Notes under the pieces: model-generated
The model's database searches: none
The model's input: the letters and a program-made list of their open reading frames with translations, nothing else
Told to the model about the DNA's origin: nothing
Position numbers and translations under genes: made by a program
Assembly: GCA_900473795.1 (NCBI GenBank)
Contig: UCMT01000035.1
Coordinates: forward strand, 1 to 64,000
Source of the DNA: Hyphomicrobiales bacterium
GTDB lineage: Bacteria; Pseudomonadota; Alphaproteobacteria; Rhizobiales; Rhizobiaceae
Length of the DNA: 64,000 nt
Direction: 5' to 3'
Part shown: positions 52,174 to 60,405 of the stretch, in pieces
Position numbering within the stretch: position 1 is the stretch's first letter
Layout: each line of letters begins with the position of its first letter

Positions 52174-53406
52174 ATGTCGAAATCTGAACGAGAACTGATC
52201 ACTGAACTCAAAGCCGTACTGAGCAGTCGCCGATATAGTCCGGTGGTGATCGGAAATTACTGCGCCTATGCACAGGAGTTTCTCGATTATTTAATGCAGC
52301 GAGGAATTCTGGTCGTAGATGTGACCGAAGCCGAGGTCGCGCGATATCTGTGCCATGCAGTCGCCCTATTCCGGAAGCGCCGTAGTCGAAATCCCGGCAA
52401 GCGCTGGCACGAAATTCCGCAGGCGGGTATTCACGCACTGCTGCGACTTGTGCAGGATCAGTGGCCACCTGCTCCAAAAGTAACCTGCGCCGCCGACGCA
52501 CTGCGGTTTGCGATCTGCAACGAATACGAAACCTGGCTTCGCGAGGAGCGTGGCCTTGCTCGGGCCAGCATCGACGCGTTCTTGTGGGAGGCCAGACACT
52601 TCCTGGGTTGGCTACTGGAACGATGCGGAGTCGAAGGCCTCATGGAAGTGAGCGTCGGCGACATCGACCGCTATATGGACATGCGTGCCTCGAAACTGAC
52701 GCGCAGTTCGCTGAAATGTGCAGCGGAGCGGCTTCGCGCGCTGCTGCGTTATCTCCACAGGACAAGCCACATTGCGACGGACCTGTCGCCGCATGTCCTG
52801 GCGCCGCGGCTCTACGCCTATGAAGGGGTGCCCTCCATTTTGGAGCGAGACCAAATCGCAGCGGTTCTGGCAAGCGCGAGCATGGACAAAACACCGGCCG
52901 GTTTGCGAGACCATGCGATATTACGACTGCTCGCCACCTATGGACTGCGATCAGGAGAAATCCGCAACATGCGGATTGAGGACATCGGCTGGCGGACCGG
53001 AGCCATTCGTGTCCGTCACAGCAAAACGCAAGCCTACTCGTTCCTTCCGTTGACGGAGCGGGTTGGCGAATCAATCCTTGCTTATCTGCGTTCCGGACGG
53101 CCCGCGACGGATGCCAGGGAACTCTTCGTCCGCACGCGTGCACCCTATTGCAAGCTCGACAAGCTATACAGCATGGTTCGACGTCGGCTTCGTGACGCTG
53201 GCGTCAAGCCCCAGGGCAAGCGTGGGCCTCATATCTTCCGCCACGCGCGTGCGACCGAATTGTTGCGCGCCGCAGTGCCACAAAAGATTATCGGCGATTT
53301 GTTGGGGCATCGATCGATTGCGTCGACGGCTCCCTACCTCAAGCTTGCGACCGAGGATCTCAGGGCCATCGCTCTTGATGTGCCGGGAACGGAGGTGTCG
53401 GCATGA
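52174..53406 (+). CDS. ritA: RIT tyrosine recombinase A
   Basis: A 410-residue phage-integrase-family recombinase. The N-terminal core-binding domain is followed by the catalytic domain with Arg in TYGLRSGEIRNMRIEDI, HIFRHARATELL (His/Arg), LLGHRSI and the nucleophilic Tyr in STAPYLKLA. GAGGAG precedes the ATG. First gene of the trio; the stop overlaps ritB by ATGA. Confidence 0.9.
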   Translation: MSKSERELITELKAVLSSRRYSPVVIGNYCAYAQEFLDYLMQRGILVVDVTEAEVARYLCHAVALFRKRRSRNPGKRWHEIPQAGIHALLRLVQDQWPPAPKVTCAADALRFAICNEYETWLREERGLARASIDAFLWEARHFLGWLLERCGVEGLMEVSVGDIDRYMDMRASKLTRSSLKCAAERLRALLRYLHRTSHIATDLSPHVLAPRLYAYEGVPSILERDQIAAVLASASMDKTPAGLRDHAILRLLATYGLRSGEIRNMRIEDIGWRTGAIRVRHSKTQAYSFLPLTERVGESILAYLRSGRPATDARELFVRTRAPYCKLDKLYSMVRRRLRDAGVKPQGKRGPHIFRHARATELLRAAVPQKIIGDLLGHRSIASTAPYLKLATEDLRAIALDVPGTEVSA

Positions 53407-54770
53407 CCGTCCGTTGGCCCGATCCCGATCGCGCGTACATTGGCCGCTATGTCGCGAGCCTTGATCTGCGCAGTATCAAAAGCCGGACCTGTTACCGTCA
53501 AGTCCTGCATGGCTTTCAGGACGTTGTCGAACGTCACGAGGCACTCGACCAACAGGTACTACTGGCCTGGTTGCGGCAGGCGTCTGACCGTTGGGCTGCG
53601 ACGACGCTGCTACATCGGACGCGCATTATCGACCGGTTCCTCGACCACCTCCTGGGAACGGCTGCGATTGATCACAATCCCGTCGAAGCTTTGCGTGAGG
53701 CATGCCACATCAAACAGTGCATGCCAGTCTGGCGCGCATTGATATCGTGTGATCCAGAACAGGCTCTTGCCCAACTGCGTCAGCCCAAACCGTTCGGCAG
53801 CGCGCTGGGCGGGATCATGGCTGAGCATGTCGCGATGATGCGTCGCAGGGGATACAAGTATACGTCGCAACCCGTGTTGTTCTTGCAGTTCGACCGGTTC
53901 CTGCAGCTGAACCCGGAACTGGAAACCGAGCCGCTGAGTGTGATGATCGATCAGTGGGCGGCAACGAAGGGCACGCGCAACCATGCGTACGAGCGCGAAA
54001 AACTCGAGCGCGCCCTCGCGAAAATCCTACGGCATCGTGACCCGTCGGTCCCTCCGCGCCGGCCGGATCCGAGACCCCGGAAAGAGGTGGCCAGGCAATG
54101 GCGAAAGCCCCATATCTACTCACCTGCCGACGTGCGACGGATGCTCGACATTGCGCGATCCTATCCATCACCGCGAGCTGCGCTTCGTCAGGAGAACATG
54201 TATACCATGCTGTTGCTGGCTTATTGCGCGGGTCTGCGGCGAGGCGAATTGGCCAGGCTTGATCTTGGTGACGTTAACTTCGACGACGGCACCATCACGG
54301 TTCGGCAAACAAAGTTCTTCAAGACCCGGATCCTGCCGCTTCCCGACAGTGTAGTGGTTGAGCTTCGGACCTATATCGCTGCACGGCGTCGGGCCGGCGC
54401 ATCGCAGGCTCCTCACTCCGCCCTGTTCTGGCACGAACAAGGCAGTTCCCGCTACACGCCAGAAATGATCACCTGGTTGCTTACAGACGTCATACGTCGT
54501 GCCGGGTTTAAGCCGTTGAAAGGAAAAGCCGGCCCACGCGTTCACGATCTGCGCCACTCGATGGTCGTAAACCGTATCCTTGAATGGTACCGACTGGGAA
54601 TCAACCCGCAGGATCGACTACCGTTCCTCGCGACCTACCTTGGTCATCGGGATATCAACTCCACCCTGGTCTACATCACCGTCACGCAGGATCTTTTGCA
54701 TCTCGCCAACGAGCGGTTCAGGGCCCTCGGCGCACCATGCCTTAACCTGGCGCAGGAGGTGCGGCCATGA
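53403..54770 (+). CDS. ritB: RIT tyrosine recombinase B
   Basis: A 455-residue tyrosine recombinase with catalytic YCAGLRRGELARLDLGDV, VHDLRHSMVVNRILEW, YLGHRDI and nucleophile in STLVYITVTQDLL. It is the longest of the trio, with extra sequence before the catalytic domain. Overlaps both neighbours by ATGA, so equimolar production of the three recombinases is likely. Confidence 0.9.
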   Translation: MTVRWPDPDRAYIGRYVASLDLRSIKSRTCYRQVLHGFQDVVERHEALDQQVLLAWLRQASDRWAATTLLHRTRIIDRFLDHLLGTAAIDHNPVEALREACHIKQCMPVWRALISCDPEQALAQLRQPKPFGSALGGIMAEHVAMMRRRGYKYTSQPVLFLQFDRFLQLNPELETEPLSVMIDQWAATKGTRNHAYEREKLERALAKILRHRDPSVPPRRPDPRPRKEVARQWRKPHIYSPADVRRMLDIARSYPSPRAALRQENMYTMLLLAYCAGLRRGELARLDLGDVNFDDGTITVRQTKFFKTRILPLPDSVVVELRTYIAARRRAGASQAPHSALFWHEQGSSRYTPEMITWLLTDVIRRAGFKPLKGKAGPRVHDLRHSMVVNRILEWYRLGINPQDRLPFLATYLGHRDINSTLVYITVTQDLLHLANERFRALGAPCLNLAQEVRP

Positions 54771-55771
54771 GCAAGGCCAATCTGTTCCCAAAACTGATGC
54801 GCGCGTTCTTCTACGAATGGCTCGTCGAGCAGCGCAACGCGTCTGTGCATACGGTCCGATCCTACCGCGATACGTGGCGGCTGTTCCTCCGGTTTGTCGC
54901 GGAGCGCGCAGGAAAGAAGGTTGCAACGATCACGCTGACCGATCTGATCGCCAGCGAGGTCGCAGCGTTCCTCAGTCATGCCGAACATGAGCGCGGCGGC
55001 ACGATCGGCACGCGCAACTGCCGGCTTGCCGCGATCCGCAGCTTCTTCAACTTCGTGGCCACCAGGGATCCCGCATCGATCGCGCAATGCGTCGAAATCC
55101 TCAACATCCCGATCAAGCGGGCGCCGGTATCGGAACCCTGCTATCTGGATCCGCCGGAAGTGGCGGCAATCCTTGCCCAACCAGACCGATCGAGCCTCGA
55201 AGGCATGCGCGACCATGCACTGTTCTCGTTCCTCTACAACAGCGGCGCCCGGATACAGGAGGCACTGGATGTGTGCCCCGCAGCGGTCCGGTTCGATAGC
55301 CCAAGTTGCGTCCGTCTTACGGGCAAGGGCCGCAAGGAACGTATCTGCCCGCTTTGGCCAGAAACGGTGATGTTGTTGAAAAAGCTGCTCGACCGGCAGC
55401 CGCGAGCACCAGACCAGCGGCTGTTCGTCAACCGCTATGGTGAGCCGCTCAGCGCCTCGGGTGTCCGATTCAAGCTAGCCGCCTACGTGAGGGCGGCGGC
55501 TGAAACTGTGCCATCGCTGCAAACGAAGCATGTAACGCCACACAGCTTCAGGCATGCCACCGCCGTGCACCTCGTCTCAGCAGGCGTCGACATCACGGTC
55601 ATCCGCAGTTGGCTTGGCCACGTGAGCCTCGACACCACCAACCACTACGCGAAGGCGAATCTGGAAACAAAGCGAAAGGCACTGGAACTGGTCGACGTTC
55701 CGACGACGGTGGGTCATCAGCCATCATGGAAGCGGGATACGAGCTTGCTCGCCTGGCTCGATACGCTCTGA
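54767..55771 (+). CDS. ritC: RIT tyrosine recombinase C
   Basis: A 334-residue XerC/D-like recombinase: N-terminal SAM-like domain from YEWLVEQRNASVHTVRSYRD, catalytic YNSGARIQEALDV (Arg in SGARIQE), PHSFRHATAVHLVSAGVDI, WLGHVSLDTTNHYAKA with the Tyr. Last gene of the trio, ending 52 bp before the right inverted repeat. Confidence 0.9.
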   Translation: MSKANLFPKLMRAFFYEWLVEQRNASVHTVRSYRDTWRLFLRFVAERAGKKVATITLTDLIASEVAAFLSHAEHERGGTIGTRNCRLAAIRSFFNFVATRDPASIAQCVEILNIPIKRAPVSEPCYLDPPEVAAILAQPDRSSLEGMRDHALFSFLYNSGARIQEALDVCPAAVRFDSPSCVRLTGKGRKERICPLWPETVMLLKKLLDRQPRAPDQRLFVNRYGEPLSASGVRFKLAAYVRAAAETVPSLQTKHVTPHSFRHATAVHLVSAGVDITVIRSWLGHVSLDTTNHYAKANLETKRKALELVDVPTTVGHQPSWKRDTSLLAWLDTL

Positions 55772-55823
55772 AATAATGCGAAGGAATTTTGGGCGGAAGC
55801 TCCTGCAATCAGGGCGATCTGCG

Positions 55824-55862
55824 CGCGTTCCTTCGCATTATGGCCACCTGACGATTAGTCAA
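55824..55862 (-). repeat. Right terminal inverted repeat of the RIT element (39 bp)
   Basis: Exact reverse complement of 52029-52067 (starts CGCGTTCCTTCGCATTAT, ends CGATTAGTCAA). The IS110 transposase frame resumes immediately after at 55864. Confidence 0.9.
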
Positions 55863-56898
55863 GCGCCAGAAGAACGATGCCGCCGATGCTGAAGCCATCG
55901 CGGAAGCTGCCTCCCGTCCCCGACCATGCGCTTTGTCCCGATCAAGAGCGCTGAGAAGCAGGCCTCCTGCATGACGTTCAAGGTTCGCGACCTTTTGGTT
56001 CGACAGCGAACGCAAACGATCAACGCGCTGCGCGGGCACCTGATGGAATACGGCTTGGTCGTCGCGCAAGGGATGCAAAACGTTCCCCGTCTGCGGCAAT
56101 TGATCGAAACGCATCCGGATCTGCCAGAGACCGCCAGAAACCTGAGCTTCGGACTGCTGCAGCACATCGAATCTCTGACGGATAAGATCAACGCGCTGGA
56201 GCAAGACTTACGGACAAGAGCTCGACAGGACGAGGTTGCCTCGCGCTTGACCACCATCCCAGGGATTGGTGCAATCTGCGCCACAACAATGGAAGCCTTG
56301 GCACCACGGCGGCGGCCTTTTCCAAGCGCCGTGATTTTGCGGCGTGGATCGGGCTCACGCCTAAACAGAACTCGTCCGGAGGCAAGGAGCGTCTGGGAAA
56401 GACATCGAAAATGGGGCAGCGGGATTTGCGGCTGCTCATCATTGGAGCTACGACCGTCGTCCGCTGGCGAGGCGACGCGGAGCGCCGGCTGGTACCTGGC
56501 TGGCAAGAATGCTTCTGACGAAACCGCCAAAGCTGATTGCAGTCGCTCTGGCCAACAAATTGGCGCGTATCGCTTGGGCTCTCATGGCCCGCGGGGGCGT
56601 CTACGAAGCTCCGGCCCCTGGCCCTGCCTGACGCAACAGCCAGAAGTCGCGAGACGTCGGGAATGTGGTGAGGTCTAACGGAGGATTATGGGCAATCGGT
56701 CAGAGAACGGGATCGGATAAACCAGCAGTGGGATGAGTGCTCCGAAGCACGCGTAGCCGATTGGGATCCGATCCACGAACTCCATAAAAGCCCGCGGCGT
56801 GTCAATCTCGCCACACGAGGCCGGACACACGTCGGCGCCTGACCACATGCCTGTACCGAAGTAAGTTTTTGCTTGCATTTTCCGGGGCGTCCACACAC

Positions 56899-57110
56899 GT
56901 CCCACTTCACCTCAAACGACCACTTTGGACCCACCGGTGGCCTATTGACCAGGATAGGAATGCAGGGCTTGATGCGCGCCGGCATCGGGTCGAAGGGAAG
57001 CTGCGGCTGGGCGGGATCACGCGGCTTTCCACGACGGCTGCGCAGCGGCTTGTCGAGATCGTGCTGGAGCTCCATGGAGCGAGGTTTCTTCGCATGAACT
57101 CATTGCACCA
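56899..57110 (-). pseudogene. ligD: ligD relic, N-terminal side of the adenylation domain
   Basis: Leftward reading gives RSRRGKPRDPAQPQLPFDPM, PARIKPCIPILVNRPPVGPK and WSFEVKWD, the lead-in to the ligase nucleotidyl-transferase motif. It continues, across the IS110 insertion, into GYRVAVHIE at 51721. The sequence before about 57110 does not continue a LigD reading frame, so the gene is truncated at both ends as well as split. Confidence 0.8.
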
Positions 57111-57243
57111 GAGAATGCGGAAAGGCACATCAAGAAACAATTAAGTATGTGCTAAAGTTCAACGATCAACCACGGAAATGCAGGTTCCCGCGTCTGGCCA
57201 ATGCCGCATTAACCACACGGATCTGCGAAACGCAGCATCGACC

Positions 57244-57690
57244 TTATGGCTGCTGCTGGCCGGCGAGAGCCTTAACAAGGCTTACGATCTTCGCTCGAAT
57301 CTTGTCGTCCGCGATCCGGTTGAAGTCCCGAATCAAAGCAGGGCCGTGTTTGCTTGCTATAAACTCCAATAATTCCGGAATTTCGGGACTGATTTCAGGT
57401 TTAGCGCGGTCGCGGCTTTCGGCGCGAACGCTGGCTAAATCAGGCATGTCGTCGGAGACTTACGAAGGCTGCACATCTAATGCGGTCGCTATCTGCTGCA
57501 GCCGGCTTGCCCCCACTCGGTTGGTGCCCTTCTCGTACTTTTGTACTTGCTGAAACGTCACGCCGATGGCTTCGCCGAGAGCTTGCTGGGACTTATCCAT
57601 CCAGACCCGCCGCATGCGAATTCGACGGCCGACTTCAGCATCAACGAGAGTGGGTTTCCCCCTCCTCCCTTCAAGATGACGGCTCAGCAT
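57244..57690 (-). pseudogene. XRE-family regulator interrupted by one in-frame stop
   Basis: The first 76 codons hold a complete XRE helix-turn-helix (VDAEVGRRIRMRRVWMDKSQ, LGEAIGVTFQQVQKYEKGTN, RVGASRLQQIATALDV), typical of rhizobial SinR-like regulators. A TAA at 57462-57460 follows, and the same frame continues for 70 codons from ATG 57447 (MPDLASVRAESRD) to the family's usual ending (LIRDFNRIADDKIRAKIVSL, VKAL). Intact homologues are one chain of about 130-150 residues. Either a nonsense mutation or a two-piece regulator. Confidence 0.72.
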
Positions 57691-57699
57691 TCAATTCTC

Positions 57700-58470
57700 C
57701 TACGGCCATTGCGTGTTTTCAGTCCAATGCGTCGCCGCCGAGTCGGGATCGAGATAGCGGCCAAGTGAGCGGAGATGAGCGACGATCTCCAGTTTCAGGA
57801 AACTGCGATCGCCATATTTTTCTTCGAGCCGACGGAGATTATCCGCCGCCGCCTCCTGCTCCTCAAAGTCGCCTAGTACGTATTTGTCATGGCCGACAGC
57901 GCAGATGTCACAGCCGGCCTTGATAACGTCATTGACGAAATTGGGAATCTCGCGCGCCTGCATCACCCCCCTACGCGCTGCGGACGCCCCGTCATTACGG
58001 CTGTGGTCGCTTTGGTCGCTACCCTCTAGACGACCGAGAAAGCTGAAAACGTCGCGCAAGGTCTCTTCATCGAACGTCCGCAGCATCTCAATCGAGGCCA
58101 ACAGCAGATCCGCTTTGGTTTCAGTTTCGCCCCAGAGATGGATGGCTGCCGGCGCAATTATCTCTTCCGGTGCTGCGTCAAGAACCTCGCAAAGATGGAT
58201 CAGTCGACCCACCGTACGAGGGAAAAGGTGTTCCTCGTAGCGAACGTAAACCTGCTCGCTGAGGCCGAGAAGGCGCGAGAGTTTCGAGCGTGGCAGTTCG
58301 CGTCTGTCGCGGGCATCGCGAAGGCTGGCACGGATCTGTTCTTCCAGTTCGGCGCTAAGCGTGATTTTACCGCCGAAGGACCTCCGATAGACCGGCCTTC
58401 CGATGCCTGGATCATCGACTTCCTGTAAACCGAGTTCGCTTATCCATTGATCAAGCTCTGGCCCTGCCAT
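57700..58470 (-). CDS. Hypothetical protein with a helix-turn-helix
   Basis: A 256-residue cytoplasmic protein that I cannot assign to a named family. Residues 45-85 (EEQIRASLRDARDRRELPRS, KLSRLLGLSEQVYVRYEE) look like a Cro/XRE-type helix-turn-helix; the C-terminal third has Cys residues in DVIKAGCDICAVGHDKYVLG and a helical EEQEAAADNLRRLEEKYGD. The XRE gene begins 9 bp after its stop, so the two form a regulatory pair on one transcript, possibly plasmid copy or transfer control. Confidence 0.6.
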   Translation of the reverse strand: MAGPELDQWISELGLQEVDDPGIGRPVYRRSFGGKITLSAELEEQIRASLRDARDRRELPRSKLSRLLGLSEQVYVRYEEHLFPRTVGRLIHLCEVLDAAPEEIIAPAAIHLWGETETKADLLLASIEMLRTFDEETLRDVFSFLGRLEGSDQSDHSRNDGASAARRGVMQAREIPNFVNDVIKAGCDICAVGHDKYVLGDFEEQEAAADNLRRLEEKYGDRSFLKLEIVAHLRSLGRYLDPDSAATHWTENTQWP

Positions 58471-59444
58471 TATTCCTACCGGTGGTTGTTTTGCGCGCGT
58501 CTTTCTAGCTGAAAAGTATACGTCGGTGGAACCCTTGAAACCTTAGGGGTTCTGATCTTTTTTGGCGCATCGGCTGGCGCGACCCGGCTCTAATCGCTCC
58601 GGCACTGAGCCCGCAAAAGCCCTCTTCGCCCATACTCGAAAGGATCGATTGCGCAAAAACCAGATCGCGGCAAGAACGTCTTACGCAAAGCAAATTGGCA
58701 CGATAGCGGTTTTCAGACTTGGGCGAAAATCAGCAGGCTGTGTGCCGGATAAGACAATTGTGAGTTGGTCCTGATAAGTTGCTAGCCCTTCTAGTCATGC
58801 ACCGTGGTGCCGTCCCTGATCTAATACCAAGACGGCCCATTCTCGATGTGAAAATGGCGTTCCCCTGGCGGGGGCGATGCCTTTTTCAGGCGATGGAAAG
58901 AGGGACGCCGCCCACCCCTCCCCTCCCCTCCCCTCCGCTTCTCCTCCCTCCGCGCGCCGTCGACGGCTACACCTTTTGCATTAAAGATCCTCGAGTCAGT
59001 GCGTCCATCGCCGCAGAGAATAGGTGCTTTTCTGAGATTCCACTGAGGCAATGACCGATAGCGACAACAAGCCGAAGTGAGGGGACCACGCCCCTGCCGG
59101 GCAGGGCGCGGGCCGAGCTCAAAAATAGACAAGACTGCTTGACGGCTGCCCTGTGTTTATGCTCCGAATGGTTGTGAAGATTATTCAAAGGAAACAACAT
59201 GGAAGTTGCAGTACTAAGAAACATGCGGTTATCCGGTTGAATGGGTCAATCTAGGGTGCCCGGTCGCTCGAGTAGCGGAGTGCCCATCACTCGGAGCGAA
59301 GCGAGGGAGCGGGCAGCCTTCAACTCACCAGTGACCTGATTGCGATGGGAGGCAGTCAGGAATGCAGGGAGATTGGTGCTGGTTAGCGGCCCGCTCGCTG
59401 TGTTCGGTGGGGCAGTGCAGAGGGCCGCGCGAGGAGGCACAGTG
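58471..59444. other. Non-coding kilobase with a G-quadruplex-like repeat
   Basis: No gene recognised. Four tandem CCCCT units occupy 58915-58934, giving four GGGG runs on the minus strand separated by single A residues, a strong G-quadruplex/i-motif pattern, followed by more C/T-rich sequence. The leftward HTH gene promoter should lie near 58500. Short open frames here have no ribosome sites. Confidence 0.4.
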
Positions 59445-59711
59445 ATGACACCATTTTTAAAATTGCCTGCGATGACGGGCGGCGCGGTGCAGCAGGCGCA
59501 AGAAGACATGGCGCTGATCGCTCGCGGCGAGGAACTCGACCTGCCGTGGCGCAGGCTCCGCGTCGTGATAGATCACCGCCTCGTCGAGATCACAACGCCG
59601 GTCATTGTGGGTGGGCCGCTTGCAGGAAGCCGAACATCCATTGCATGGACTAACGAAGGAACGCGATTCATGGGGCAGGAGACCAGCCTTGGAAAGCGAG
59701 CGACGGCATGA
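59445..59711 (+). CDS. Small hypothetical protein (88 residues)
   Basis: Starts MTPFLKLPAMTGGAVQQAQE after GAGGAGG at good spacing, with a central LPWRRLRVVIDHRLVEITTP and no membrane segment. Not recognised. The stop overlaps the next small gene by ATGA, an arrangement that supports both being real plasmid-backbone genes. Confidence 0.5.
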   Translation: MTPFLKLPAMTGGAVQQAQEDMALIARGEELDLPWRRLRVVIDHRLVEITTPVIVGGPLAGSRTSIAWTNEGTRFMGQETSLGKRATA

Positions 59712-59908
59712 AAAGCATCTTCGCCGGCAATTTGGATCCAGACAAGGCAATCGAAGCCGCTGTAGAGCTCTACGGTGTTGATGCGACAACGGCGGTGCCA
59801 TATTGCGCACTTCAGGCCAGGACCGATCGACGAGAGGCCGACTACGAATTCTGGTTCGGTATTTTTGCTCGCCTAAAGGGCATTCCGCTCTCCAAGAGTA
59901 GGCATTGA
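59708..59908 (+). CDS. Small hypothetical protein (66 residues)
   Basis: A 66-residue acidic-to-neutral protein, MKSIFAGNLDPDKAIEAAVE to FARLKGIPLSKSRH, translationally coupled to the preceding gene. DATTAVPYCALQARTDRREA and YEFWFGIFARL suggest a small helical fold. No family recognised. Confidence 0.5.
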   Translation: MKSIFAGNLDPDKAIEAAVELYGVDATTAVPYCALQARTDRREADYEFWFGIFARLKGIPLSKSRH

Positions 59909-60405
59909 TGCCCTTGGTTGGTTTTAATCATGGCCGGCCCTAGCGACTGATACCGCAGCACGCCCATAGCTACAGCAAGTAGTGACTCTGGCATCGGGCG
60001 TTGCCAGCACGGCCGGTCACGCTTTTTCGCACGAGGAGACACAGTAATGAACCGTTTGCCGGGGCCTTCAGCCTTTGGGCGGCCGGTCAAACGGTGCGCG
60101 AACTGGCTCCGGTTGCGCCTCGCCTGGTGCGCTCATTATTCCGCCCTAACAGGGGAAAGAGGACGCTGCCCTCTCTCCCTCACAAGCGGAAAACCGGCCT
60201 TCCCCATGCTTCGGTCTTCGACCTGCAGCACCGGCCGGATCCGCTCCGCTCTGTCCGGCCGGCCCCAGGGGTGGGTGATGCCCCTTCCGGCTTTCCGCTT
60301 GTCCCCCTCTCTTCCGCTGTTCCGCACGAGCTCGGGAGCAGGAGCGGGGCTCCTGCCCCTTCGGGCACGAGACCGCTTCGCGGGAATAGGAAAAAGGAGT
60401 TTTTC
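59909..60405. other. Leader region of the ParB/Srx gene
   Basis: About 500 bp without a gene of its own. The frame of the ParB-like protein is open through most of it, but the residues are not family-like and AAAAAGGAG just before 60406 fixes the start there. It is GC-rich in parts (CCGGCCGG-type words around 60230-60270), and probably holds the promoter and leader. Confidence 0.4.

Larger units (their letters stand above)
52008..55863 (+). mobile_element. Recombinase-in-trio (RIT) element
   Basis: Three consecutive rightward tyrosine-recombinase genes, each overlapping the next by ATGA, are bracketed by long perfect terminal inverted repeats and lie inside an IS110 transposase gene. This is the hallmark of RIT elements. 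GTCAAG occurs on both sides (52002-52007 and 55858-55863) and may be a duplicated target or part of the repeat. The left end has an extra 21 bp (TAATGCGCACC...) between the target and the inverted repeat. All three recombinases keep their Arg-His-Arg-Tyr residues, so the element may be active. Confidence 0.9.
51722..56898 (+). mobile_element. IS110/IS1111-type element inserted in ligD and itself split by a RIT element
   Basis: Short inverted repeats GTGGACGCCCC lie at 51728-51738 and, inverted, at 56884-56894. The rightward transposase starts at 51752 (IGIIGLDLAKQVFQIHGA). A run of seven T at 51872-51878 shifts the frame, which continues as FFAKLPSCIVAMEACASAHY to FVK at 52007. After the RIT element it resumes at 55864 as RQKNDAADAEAIAEAASRP through LTTIPGIGAICATTMEALAP, then shifts again (FAAWIGLTPKQNSSGGKERL). 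Removing the RIT leaves about 1.3 kb, a normal size. The transposase is inactive both by frameshifts and by the insertion. Boundaries in ligD are approximate to a few bases. Confidence 0.85.

Noticed and set aside
60001-60405. 135-codon N-terminal extension of the ParB/Srx protein
   Set aside because: Composition is unlike the family and a strong ribosome site precedes the ATG at 60406.
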